A stretch of 64,000 nucleotides of DNA from Paraburkholderia sp. LEh10. GTDB lineage: Bacteria; Pseudomonadota; Gammaproteobacteria; Burkholderiales; Burkholderiaceae. The position numbers and the translations under genes were made by a program. Under the pieces are notes generated by a model. It was not told the DNA's origin. It searched no databases and saw nothing but the letters and a program-made list of their open reading frames with translations. The stretch is taken from the NCBI RefSeq assembly GCF_017814945.1, contig NZ_JAGIPX010000028.1, positions 48,491 through 112,490 on the forward strand, read 5' to 3'. Positions 17,277-25,627 of this stretch are shown here, one piece after another; positions within the stretch are counted from its first letter, which is position 1, and each line of letters starts with the position of its first letter.

Positions 17277-17948
17277 ATGATTTCGAGCCTGATTTCGGAG
17301 ATCCTGTTTGGCTTCACCGGGTTGATCAGCATCATCAATCCGATCGCGATCGCATTCGTATTTCTCGACCGCACCGATTCGCTGACCGACGCGGAGCGCG
17401 CCGCGCTCGCGAAGCGCGTCTCGATCAATGCGTTCTTCGTGCTGCTGGTCGTATTCTTTGTCGGTACACCGATCCTGCATTTCTTCGGCATCTCAATGGA
17501 AGCGCTGCGTATCGGCGGCGGGCTTGCCGTCGCGGTCAGCGCGTGGAACATGCTCAATGCGCCGGAGCGGCAGCCGAACGAGGCGGCCGTGAAGCCCGTC
17601 GATCCCGACAATGCGATGTCGAAGGCGTTCTTTCCGTTGACCGTCCCGCTGACCACGGGCCCCGGCACGATGGCGACGGCCATCGCGCTGAACGCGAACC
17701 GCAGCCACAAGCTGTCGGAGTTCGTAATGTCGTCGATCGCGTCCGTGACGATTTCGGTTCTTGTCATGCTGGCGATCTGGTTCACGTATAACCATGCGTC
17801 AACCTTCGCACGCTATCTGGGCAAGGAGGGCACGAAAGTGGCGCTGCGCGTGTCCGCGTTTCTGTTGCTGTGCATCGGCGTGCAGATCATCCTGACGGGG
17901 CTGTCCGAGTTTCTCGCGCCGATAGCGAGCGGGCGCCTGAACAACTGA
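17277..17948 (+). CDS. MarC-family integral membrane protein
   Basis: 223 residues with about six transmembrane segments. Family features: the N-terminal SIINPIAIAFVFL segment, the FFGISMEALRIGGGLAVAVSAWNML block, and PLTVPLTTGPGTMATAIAL. Function of the family is unsettled; the old link to multiple antibiotic resistance was withdrawn for E. coli MarC, and some members act as amino acid exporters. The frame is open from 17007, but the ATG at 17277 begins directly with the first membrane helix as in relatives. It stands alone on the plus strand. Confidence 0.88.
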   Translation: MISSLISEILFGFTGLISIINPIAIAFVFLDRTDSLTDAERAALAKRVSINAFFVLLVVFFVGTPILHFFGISMEALRIGGGLAVAVSAWNMLNAPERQPNEAAVKPVDPDNAMSKAFFPLTVPLTTGPGTMATAIALNANRSHKLSEFVMSSIASVTISVLVMLAIWFTYNHASTFARYLGKEGTKVALRVSAFLLLCIGVQIILTGLSEFLAPIASGRLNN

Positions 17949-18041
17949 GCGCGAGACGCAGCGGATGTACATCTGATGTGAGCGGTCCCGGGCAGGTTGA
18001 AACAGGCGCGCGCGAAGGCGTTTTCATCGAGGAGGGCGATC

Positions 18042-18875
18042 ATGTGCCGCTGGCTGGCTTACACAGGAAACCCGATTCAGCTCGAAGCCGTGCTGTTTCG
18101 GGCGAAGCATTCGCTGATCGACCAGAGCCTGCATTCGCGGCTCGGCGCGACGACGACCAACGGCGACGGTTTTGGCGTCGGCTGGTACGGGCTGCCGGAC
18201 GAATTGCCGTTTCGTTACCGCTGCGCGCAGCCGGCGTGGAGCGACCGCAATCTGCGCGACACCGCGCGGGCCGTGCGCGCGCCGCTGTTCGTCGCGCACA
18301 TCCGGGCAGCCACGGATACGCCATCGCAGGAAACCAACTGCCATCCGTTTCGCTTTGGCCGATGGCTGTTCGTGCACAACGGCCTCGTGCGCAATTACCC
18401 GACGCTGCGGCGCGATCTGATGCTCGGCATTAAACCTGAACTGTTCCCGTCGATCGAGGGCTCGACGGATTCCGAGGTGATGTTCTATCTCGCGCTCACT
18501 TTCGGCCTCGAGTTCGAACCGGTGCGGTCGCTGGAACGGATGGCGTGCTTCGTCGAAGAGACGGCGCAAAAGCACGGTGTCGAGGCGCCGTTGAACATGA
18601 CGGTGTGCGCCACCGACGGCGAACAGATCGTCGCCGCGCGCTATTCGAGCGAGCGGCAGTCGCGTTCCCTCTATCACAGCACGTCGATCCGTCATCTGAT
18701 GGAGTTGTATCCCGACGATCCGCGCCTCGCCGCTGTCGGCAGCGATGCGTTTCTCGTGCTGTCGGAGCCGCTCGTGGATGTCGAGGGCTGGTGGCAAGAA
18801 GTGCCGGAATCGGTTGCGATTGTGGCGACGCGCGGCCGGATAGAAGGGCGGATCTTCAATCCGCATCGGGTATAG
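18042..18875 (+). CDS. Class II glutamine amidotransferase
   Basis: 277 residues. The protein begins Met-Cys-Arg-Trp, so processing of Met exposes the catalytic Cys of an N-terminal nucleophile glutaminase; GAGGAG precedes this ATG, which fixes the start against the longer open frame from 17997. Also seen: NGDGFGVGWYG, the FVAHIRAAT glutamine-binding strand, and ETNCHPF followed by WLFVHNG. The size and the absence of a synthase domain put it with the YafJ/EgtC-like stand-alone group rather than with GlmS or PurF. Substrate unknown. No partner gene is adjacent. Confidence 0.88.
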   Translation: MCRWLAYTGNPIQLEAVLFRAKHSLIDQSLHSRLGATTTNGDGFGVGWYGLPDELPFRYRCAQPAWSDRNLRDTARAVRAPLFVAHIRAATDTPSQETNCHPFRFGRWLFVHNGLVRNYPTLRRDLMLGIKPELFPSIEGSTDSEVMFYLALTFGLEFEPVRSLERMACFVEETAQKHGVEAPLNMTVCATDGEQIVAARYSSERQSRSLYHSTSIRHLMELYPDDPRLAAVGSDAFLVLSEPLVDVEGWWQEVPESVAIVATRGRIEGRIFNPHRV

Positions 18876-18966
18876 CGCACGGGCCGGCGCCGGGTCGTGC
18901 CTAAGCGTAAACCCGGGGTGTGCGGCGTGCGTCCCTCTGCCGTTGTTGCATCGAGGGAGTGCAACC

Positions 18967-21322
18967 ATGAGTCGTCAAGTGACTGCAGACATCGCGACCG
19001 GCCAGCCATCCGAAAGCGCTCGCTACGGGTCTGATCTGGCCGCCGAGGTGCTCGCGTCGGAACAGAGCGTGTTGCGCCTTCTCACGCGCAGCACGCCGCT
19101 GCCCGAACTGCTGGCGGAGGTGTGCCGCCGCGCCGAGACGCTGCTCGGCGAAGGCGCGTCGTGCTCGATCCTCGTGCTCGACACCGACGGTGTCACCGCG
19201 CGCGTCGGCGCGGCGCCGTCGTTGCCGGCGCAATACAGCGCGGCGCTGAACGGCGTCGCCATCGGGCCGGGCGTCGGCTCGTGCGGCACGGCGATGTACG
19301 AGCGGCGGCTCGTGGTCGTCGAGGACATCGAAACCGATCCGCTGTGGACGAATTTCCGGCATCTCGCGTTGCCGCTCGGGCTGCGCGCCTGCTGGTCGGT
19401 GCCGTTCGAGGGCGACACGGGCCAGGTGCTCGGCGCGTTCGCCGTCTACTACCGCACGCGGCGGCGTCCCGACGAAAGCGCGCACGCGCTGCTGAGCGAA
19501 ATCGGCCATAGCGTGGGCCTCGCCGTGCATCAGGACGTGATCCGCAAGCGTCTTGCGCAGAGCGAAGAACATCATCGGCTGGTCGTCGATCACCTGAACG
19601 AAGGCATCGTCGTGCAGACGCGCGACGGGATCGTGCTGGCCTGCAATCCGAGCGCGCGGCGCATGCTGCGCGTGACGGGCGAAGTGATCGGAAAGGACAT
19701 CTACAAGGTGATCCTCGCCGCGTACTGGGAAGACGGCTCGCCCATCAAGATGGGCGACCAGCCGACGCAACGCGTGGTCCGCACGGGCAAGCCGCTCGTG
19801 GGTATGACGGTGCGGCTCGAGCTGGCGGGCGGCGAATCGATCTGGATCACCGAGAACGTCGTGCCGATCGTCAAGCCGGGTGAGACGGAGTCGGGCGCCG
19901 TGCTGATTTCGTTCAACGACATCACCGCCGTGCGGGCCGCGCGCGCAGTTGCAGCACCTCGCCACGCGCGATTCGTTGACGGGGCTCTATAACCGCGCGT
20001 TTCTCGCCGACCGGATGGGCGAGTTGCTGGCGCCTCGCGCCGGGCAGGTGGATGGCCATGCCGGCGGGCACGGTGTGCGTGGACCGGCCGTGCCCCGACC
20101 GGCCGTGCCTGAACCGGCCGTGCCTAAACTGGCCGTTCTCTTCGTCGATCTCGACGGCTTCAAGAAGGTCAACGACATCGCGGGCCACCAGGCAGGCGAC
20201 GCGCTGCTGCGCAGTGTCGCCGTGCGCCTCGCGGGGTGCGTGCGTGGCACGGACACGCTCGCGCGCGTCGGCGGCGACGAGTTCGTGATCGTCACGGGCG
20301 AGTACGGCGATCCGTCGTTTCTGACGGCGCTTGCGCAGCGTGTGCTCGATACGATCGCGCTGCCGTTCGCCGTCGGCGGCAACGAGTACTACCTGGGCGC
20401 GTCGATCGGCATCAGCGTTTTCCCCGGCGACGGACGCGACGCGCAGACGCTGATGCGCAACGCCGATTCCGCGATGTACGACGCGAAGCAGCGCGGCCGC
20501 AACAATTTCCAGTTCTTCACGGCCGAGCTGAGCGAGCGGCTGCAGCGGCGCTTCGCGATCGAACAGTCGTTGCGGCGCGCACTGTCCTCGCACGAGCTGA
20601 GCCTCGCCTATCAACCGATCGTCGAAGGCGCGACGGGGCGCATCGTCGGCGCGGAGGCGCTGCTGCGCTGGCACAACGGCGAGCTGGGCCACGTGTCGCC
20701 CGCCGAGTTCATTCCCGTCGCCGAAGATACCGGCCTCATCATCGACATCGGCCGCCGGGTGCTGGAGAACGCCTGCATGCAGACGGTCGAATGGCGCAGG
20801 ACGGTGATGCCGCAGCTGATGATCGCCGTGAACCTGTCGCCGCGGCAGATCAGCGGCGAGCTGATCGGGCACGTCGCGAGCAGCCTCGAACGGACGGGGC
20901 TCGACGCGTCGGCGCTCGAGCTGGAGATCACGGAAGGCGTGCTGATGCGAGACAGCGACGCCGTCATGCCGCTTCTCATGACGCTCGCGCGGATGGGCGT
21001 GCGGATTTCCGTCGACGATTTCGGCACCGGCTATTCATCGCTGTCTTATCTGAAGCGCTTCCCGCTGCATAGCCTGAAGGTCGACCGTTCGTTCGTCGCG
21101 GGCTTGCCAGGACATCGCGACGCCGTCGCGATCACGCACGCCGTCGTCGCGATGGCGCACTCGCTCGGCATGAACGTGACGGCGGAAGGCGTCGAGACCA
21201 CCGAGCAGGCGGCGTTTCTGCGCTCGATCGGGTGCGAGCGGCAGCAGGGTTATCTGTTCGGCCGGCCTGTCGTCGCGGGAGACTTCGCGCGCGAGGCGCA
21301 TCGCTTGCAGGCGGGCGTTTGA
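18967..21322 (+). pseudogene. GAF-PAS-GGDEF-EAL c-di-GMP protein, frameshifted
   Basis: Two frames together make one protein. 18967 to about 19942 encodes a GAF domain (about residues 30-190) and a PAS domain (HHRLVVDHLNEGIVVQTRDG onward). After DITAVRAAR the reading continues in the next frame (open from 19949) as QLQHLATRDSLTGLYNRAFLADR, the start of GGDEF. Two bases appear lost in a GCGCGCGC run near 19938-19950. The GGDEF domain keeps RVGGDEFVI; the EAL domain keeps GAEALLRW, DDFGTGYSSLSYL and LKVDRSFV, so both active sites look intact. A three-copy 15-bp repeat expands the start of GGDEF. ATG 18967 has GAGGGA upstream. If the shift is real the two parts would be made separately or not at all; a sequencing error is possible. 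Confidence 0.8.
20084..20137 (+). repeat. 15-bp tandem repeat inside the GGDEF domain
   Basis: Three full copies (20084-20098, 20099-20113, 20114-20128) and a partial fourth. In frame they encode PAVPR, PAVPE, PAVPK, then LAV. They lie between GELLAPR and LAVLFVDLDGF, a point where other GGDEF domains have no insertion. Confidence 0.85.
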
Positions 21323-21355
21323 ACGTTGACGCCGCGTGCACAGACGCATGCGCCG

Positions 21356-21982
21356 TCACGCGCGCGACGTCACCAGCTTGAGTCCCGCAAGCCCGAACAC
21401 GACGGCCAGCCCGCCGTCGAGCCAGCGGCGAATCGACAAATAGATGCGCCGCGCCAACGGAGTTGAAAAGAGCGCCGCGTAGCTGCCGAACACCAGCACG
21501 CCGATCGTGAGGCATCCGGCGACCATCGTCAGCATTGGCGCGCTGCCGCCTGCAGGCGACGCGAGCGCGACGACGGATATCCATACGAGAATCGCTTTCG
21601 GATTCGTCAGGTGCAGCAGCGCGCCGCGCGCATAGAGACGGCGCAACGACAGTTGCGCGTTCGGCGTGGACGCTTTGGCGTGAGCGGGCCGCAACGCCGC
21701 GCGGCCGGACTTGTACGCGAGCCACAGCAGATAGCATCCGCCGAAGATCTTCAGTCCCGCCATCAGCCCCGAAAAGGCCAGCAGTGCCGCCGATAGCCCG
21801 AGCGCCGCCAGCGTCGCCCAGAAACACGAACCGCACACGACACCCGCGGCGAACGCGAGCGCGGCCTTGCGCCCGTCCGAGGTCGCGATCGACATGATGG
21901 CGAGGTTGCTCGGCCCGGGACTCGCCGTGCCGACGAAATATGCGGAGTAGGCGATCAACAGGTTCGCGGAAAGCATCGGCAT
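21356..21982 (-). CDS. LysE/RhtB-family amino acid exporter
   Basis: 208 residues with about six hydrophobic segments, an inner membrane exporter. The family N-terminus is visible (AYFVGTASPGPSNLAIMSIATSDGRKAALAFAAGVVCGS) along with the LTNPKAILVWISVVAL segment. ATG 21982 (MPMLSANLL) gives the standard start; the frame is open much further upstream but without homology. Substrate unknown. A second LysE-type gene lies at 60343-60981. Confidence 0.9.
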   Translation of the reverse strand: MPMLSANLLIAYSAYFVGTASPGPSNLAIMSIATSDGRKAALAFAAGVVCGSCFWATLAALGLSAALLAFSGLMAGLKIFGGCYLLWLAYKSGRAALRPAHAKASTPNAQLSLRRLYARGALLHLTNPKAILVWISVVALASPAGGSAPMLTMVAGCLTIGVLVFGSYAALFSTPLARRIYLSIRRWLDGGLAVVFGLAGLKLVTSRA

Positions 21983-22140
21983 GCTGTCATGGGCTGAGGG
22001 CGGCGCGGGAGTGAGCGGCCATTGTCCGTGGCGCACGGCCTGCGCGGAATAGACAGTTCGCGCACGATCAGGCTGGCCAGTGAAGCGGGTCGCGCCGGAC
22101 GGTTCATGACAGTTGCCGCGCTGCCTGCGCGCACTGCCCG

Positions 22141-22899
22141 TCAGCCGCGAGCCGCCGGCGCGAGATCCCGCCAGCAACGCTGCGCGATCCGCTCGCGATA
22201 GGCCATCAGCGCGGGCTGCTTCGCGACGAAATCGCGCACGGGGCTTTCGAACGGATGCGCGACGGTCGTGTGAACCCACGCGAAACCGGTTGCGTCGATG
22301 GTCGTCGGCTCGTCGCCGAGCAGATAACGCTGGCCGCCCAGCAGATCGGCGACGGCCTGCCATCCTTCGATGCCCATCTGCACGATTTCGTCATAACCGT
22401 GCCGTCCCGTGCCTTGTTCCCACGCCTGGCGCAGCACTTTGCGGCGGACCATGGGCATGACGAGCGGCGCCAGCGCGCCCATCAACGGACGGGCGGGCGG
22501 CGGCGCGCTCAGACGTGCATATTCGATCAGATGCGGCTTGTAGATCGCCATGTTGCTGTCGACGGCCCAGCGGAAATACACGAGCACGAAGTACAGATGC
22601 GTTTCGAGCAGCGCCTTGATCGCGGCAGCCTGCGCGCGCCTGACGGGATCGAGGGCCGCGTCGCTCAGCGCTTGCGGGTTTCGGCGCTGCAGGCAGGCGA
22701 TGATCGCCGACGAGTCGCAGATCGTCTCGCCGTCGATCACCGCGACGGGCAACTTCTTCTTCGGCATTGCATTGAGATTGCCGATGCGTCCTTCGTACGG
22801 AATGCCCGAGAGTCTTAGCCACGTTTCGAGCTTGACGACGAATGGACTGATATCGGGCGGCATCGCGCCTGAACCGTCTCCGAACTTGTACACGATCAT
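22141..22899 (-). CDS. Glutathione S-transferase-fold protein (metaxin/FAXC-like)
   Basis: 252 residues. A thioredoxin-fold N-terminus (MIVYKFGDGSGAMPPDISPFVVKLETWLRLSGIPYE, then LPVAVIDGETICDSSAIIACL) precedes an all-helical C-terminal domain with the GDEPTTIDATGFAWV motif. The 'DISPFVVKLETWLRLSGIPYE' type start is that of the FAXC/metaxin branch rather than classical GSTs. GAGGG precedes ATG 22899. Cellular role unknown. A distant relative with the same layout lies at 42604-43293. Confidence 0.85.
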   Translation of the reverse strand: MIVYKFGDGSGAMPPDISPFVVKLETWLRLSGIPYEGRIGNLNAMPKKKLPVAVIDGETICDSSAIIACLQRRNPQALSDAALDPVRRAQAAAIKALLETHLYFVLVYFRWAVDSNMAIYKPHLIEYARLSAPPPARPLMGALAPLVMPMVRRKVLRQAWEQGTGRHGYDEIVQMGIEGWQAVADLLGGQRYLLGDEPTTIDATGFAWVHTTVAHPFESPVRDFVAKQPALMAYRERIAQRCWRDLAPAARG

Positions 22900-23108
22900 G
22901 ACGTTGCCCTCGTATCGCGCGTTGCAGTCGTTCGGCCTGAGTTTAACTTTCGTGCCAGCGCATTGGCGGCATTGTTGCCGTCCGCTGAACAGAGATTCCC
23001 CGTCCGTACGATTGATGTTGGACGGCAGACCCATAGAATGGCTGTCAAGAGGTGCTGGTTTTCTACGGCACGTGGCGATCAGGATTCAGACGGATATCGG
23101 AGGCGGTC

Positions 23109-23279
23109 ATGGACATCGTCGATATTGCACGGCAAGCGGGAATGACCGTCGTGCTCGAAGCACGGATCGGTCGGCAGGAATATCACAGCGTACACGGCTC
23201 TCTCGCGGCGCTACAGAGTTTCGCCGAGCGGGTGAGGGCGTCGACGATGGAAGAGGCTATGGCCGTCGAGCAGGATTGA
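23109..23279 (+). CDS. Small conserved-looking protein, function unknown
   Basis: 56 residues starting MDIVDIARQAGMTVVLEARIG. GGAGG lies seven bases before ATG 23109; an upstream in-frame start at 23052 lacks one. The sequence is soluble, mixed alpha/beta in character, with no signal peptide. It is followed at once by a hairpin shared with the facing 33-aa ORF. I do not recognise the family. Confidence 0.6.
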   Translation: MDIVDIARQAGMTVVLEARIGRQEYHSVHGSLAALQSFAERVRASTMEEAMAVEQD

Positions 23280-23287
23280 AAAACAGC

Positions 23288-23312
23288 GGAGCCGTCGACC
23301 TGCGACGGCTCC
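23288..23312. terminator. Hairpin between two convergent small genes
   Basis: Perfect 10-bp stem (23288-23297 with 23303-23312), 5-base loop, nine bases after the 56-aa gene. No strong T-run on either side. Confidence 0.6.
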
Positions 23313-23349
23313 TGGATACAGCATGGTCTGCTGCGTTTCGATCTGGCGA

Positions 23350-23451
23350 TCAGCCGCCGAACAGTTCGATAAGGCAGACGATCATCGCGAAAAGGCCGAT
23401 GCAACCGCCCAGTGCGGCGGCTCCCTGCGTGAAACCTCCGAGATTTCCCAC
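23350..23451 (-). CDS. 33-residue hydrophobic peptide, GTG start
   Basis: VGNLGGFTQGAAALGG followed by a single membrane helix (CIGLFAMIVCLIELFGG). GAGGAG sits six bases before the GTG on the minus strand, an unusually good ribosome binding site for a chance ORF. The gene runs into the hairpin at 23288-23312. About 140 bases (23452-23590) separate it from glxR; this stretch contains an A-rich patch that could hold its promoter. Likely a small inner membrane protein; function unknown. Confidence 0.55.
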   Translation of the reverse strand: MGNLGGFTQGAAALGGCIGLFAMIVCLIELFGG

Positions 23452-23590
23452 GTAGCGCTCCTCGATGTTTTGATGGTGCGCTAGTGTAAATCGAAAGAAA
23501 TAAGAAAGGAAAAAGAAAGTTTGTCGCGCGGTGTGCGCTTTCTCACGCTTGTACGACGACGTATCCCAGCCGTTTAAGCGAATCTGCTAA

Positions 23591-24496
23591 TCACCCTTTC
23601 GGCTTTTGACCGATTTCATGGTTCGCCATGATTTCGAGCGCGCGAACCATGCCGGAATGGTCCCACGCCTTGCCGCCGTGCGCGGTGCACGCATTGAACA
23701 ACATCTGGCAGGTTGACGTGGCAGGCAAGGGCACGCCAAGTGCTTGAGCGGTCGACAAAGCAAGATTGAGATCCTTCTGATGTAATTCGATCCGAAAGCC
23801 GGGATTGAACGTGCGTTTCGTCATCCGCTCGCCGTGCACTTCGAGAATGCGCGACGACGCAAAGCCGCCCATCAGCGCCGTCCGAACCTTCTCTGCATCG
23901 ACGCCTGCTTTTGATGCCAGCAGCAGCGCCTCGCCAACCGCTTCGATGGTCGCGGCGACGATCACCTGATTCGCGACCTTGCACACCTGGCCCGCGCCGA
24001 CCTCGCCGATCAGCGAGATGTTCTTGCCCATCATGTCGAACAGCGGCTTGACCTTGTCGAACGTGGCTTGCGCGCCGCCTACCATGATCGTCAGCGAGGC
24101 CGCCTTTGCGCCGACTTCGCCGCCCGATACGGGCGCGTCCAGATAGTCGGCGCCTTTCTCGCGCACGCGCGCCGCGAAGCCGCGCGTGGCGATCGGCGAA
24201 ATCGAGCTCATGTCGACCACGATCTGCCCGGCGCGCAAACCGTCCGCGACGCCGTTCTCGCCGAACAGCACGCGTTCGACGTCGGGTGTGTCGGGGACCA
24301 TGATGAAGATCACGTCGGCCTGTCCCGCGACGGCGGCCGGGCTGTCACAGGCGGACACACCCGCCTGCTTCAGTTCTTCGGGCACGCCGCTGCGCGTGTA
24401 GGCCGCCAGCGTGACGTTGTGCTTGCGCAGGTTCTCCGCCATCGGGCGGCCCATGATGCCGAGTCCGATAAAGCCGGCCTTCAATGTCTGAGCCAT
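23591..24496 (-). CDS. glxR: 2-hydroxy-3-oxopropionate (tartronate semialdehyde) reductase
   Basis: 301 residues of the beta-hydroxyacid dehydrogenase family. NAD(P)-binding FIGLGIMGRPMAENL at residues 9-23; substrate-binding DAPVSGGEVGAK; catalytic Lys in GAGQVCKVANQ; C-terminal ELHQKDLNLAL. It reduces tartronate semialdehyde to D-glycerate in glyoxylate or glucarate use. The other glyoxylate genes (gcl, hyi) are not adjacent, so a different beta-hydroxyacid substrate remains possible. About 370 bases without a gene follow (24497-24870), carrying the LexA box. Confidence 0.85.
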   Translation of the reverse strand: MAQTLKAGFIGLGIMGRPMAENLRKHNVTLAAYTRSGVPEELKQAGVSACDSPAAVAGQADVIFIMVPDTPDVERVLFGENGVADGLRAGQIVVDMSSISPIATRGFAARVREKGADYLDAPVSGGEVGAKAASLTIMVGGAQATFDKVKPLFDMMGKNISLIGEVGAGQVCKVANQVIVAATIEAVGEALLLASKAGVDAEKVRTALMGGFASSRILEVHGERMTKRTFNPGFRIELHQKDLNLALSTAQALGVPLPATSTCQMLFNACTAHGGKAWDHSGMVRALEIMANHEIGQKPKG

Positions 24497-24822
24497 GAGG
24501 TTCTCCAGATTCGTTGTTCGGGCGACATGCGCTTTCAGCTTAATGAGCGCGGGGAGAAATGCCTATGAACTCGCCATTCCGTGTTGCATGGCCTGCAGAA
24601 GTGTGGTGCGCGCGAGCTTCGGCGCCGCGCTCCGACAATGCCTTTGTTTTGCGGTTCGCCGCCGTTTCCGACACTTTTGTGCGCCGGGCGTCGCGATTTT
24701 GCGACGGCCCGGTTTTTTCGTTGCCGGCGGTCCGCGCGCGCGGGGTAGACTGCTGCGCGCGCTGGCGCACGGTTCGTCGTGGGTATTCGCGCAACGAGAG
24801 TGTTCATCGATTGCGCGAAAAC

Positions 24823-24838
24823 CTGTATGAATATACAG
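24823..24838. promoter_or_regulatory. LexA (SOS) box
   Basis: CTGT-ATGAATAT-ACAG, an exact match to the CTGT-N8-ACAG core with an AT-rich centre. It lies 33 bases before the first ATG of a three-gene run that ends in dinB, so repression by LexA and induction after DNA damage are expected. Confidence 0.85.
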
Positions 24839-24870
24839 TATCGGTGGTGCGATCGATGAGGAACTGCGTC

Positions 24871-25141
24871 ATGGACATGCGCGTGCCGAAGCCCGCCGGC
24901 CATCCGATGCCGGAGATCGCCGCGTTCGTCGCGGCGCTGAAATCGGCGTTCGGCGTGCGGGAAATCGATGAGGCGATCCGCCGCGGCAAGGCTGGCGAGG
25001 CGACGTTTTACGCATGTGAGAACGGCCGCTCGGTGGGCACAGCAAGTTCGTCCGTGGCAAGCAGTTCCGCACATGAACTTCGTCTGGCACCTGCAAGCAA
25101 CGCCCGTCAAGACGTACCCCGGCAAGGAGACTGAGCAATGA
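24871..25141 (+). pseudogene. First gene of the SOS operon, apparently frameshifted; function unknown
   Basis: ATG 24871 has GAGGA eight bases upstream and opens MDMRVPKPAGHPMPEIAAFV. That frame continues to a TGA at 25132-25134 (87 residues), but after about 25034 its codons lose the G/C third-position bias. The bias moves to a second frame (GHSKFVRGKQFR, from 25035) and then a third (NFVWHLQATPVKTYPGKETEQ, ending in TGA 25139-25141). The third-frame stop overlaps the next gene's start as ATGA, as expected of a true operon join. I read this as one gene with two small shifts, real or from sequencing. The family is not recognised. Confidence 0.6.
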
Positions 25142-25443
25142 ATGGAGGACGTCTGTCACTCGGACTGATCGCGCTGGTCGTGGCTTCGGCGGCGCACGCG
25201 AAGTACGTCGAAATCTGGAATCCGCCTGAAGCGCGCGGCCACTGCGCCGTGCAGAAACCTGTCCGGCCGCATGCGCAAGCGGCGCCAGCACCCGCATCGG
25301 CGCCACGGCTCGCCAGGAAGATCACCGAGCCGGACAATGCACGCCCGGACAAGGGGGCATCGTCAGTCATGCCGTCAAAGCCGCCCGCCACCCGGACCAT
25401 TCCGCGCAAGATCGGCCCTGACGGCAATGTGTTTCGCGTCTAG
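25138..25443 (+). CDS. Small exported Pro/Ala-rich protein in the SOS operon
   Basis: 101 residues: signal peptide (LSLGLIALVVASAAHA, cleavage near residue 21), then KYVEIWNPPEARGHC and a Pro/Ala/Lys-rich tail. The ATG overlaps the preceding third-frame stop. One Cys is seen in the mature part. About 185 bases (25444-25627) separate it from dinB. I do not recognise the family. Confidence 0.6.
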   Translation: MNGGRLSLGLIALVVASAAHAKYVEIWNPPEARGHCAVQKPVRPHAQAAPAPASAPRLARKITEPDNARPDKGASSVMPSKPPATRTIPRKIGPDGNVFRV

Positions 25444-25627
25444 TGGGAGAGGGAACGCTACCAGCGCCTGTACGCCGACCTCTTGCTAAACCCGGTGGCC
25501 GCGCGGGCTTGCCTGTTGCCGTCCACGCGAGCGGCATCGGCGGCGCACGTGGCGTATCGTTGAGGTGACCCGCGCCGGGTTCACCCGTCGCAACCGCATT
25601 TCCTCACTGCAAACCGCATCGCCCCAC

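Noticed and set aside
24559..24870. N-terminal extension of the first SOS gene
   Set aside because: It would place the LexA box inside the coding region and lacks a ribosome binding site; ATG 24871 has one.
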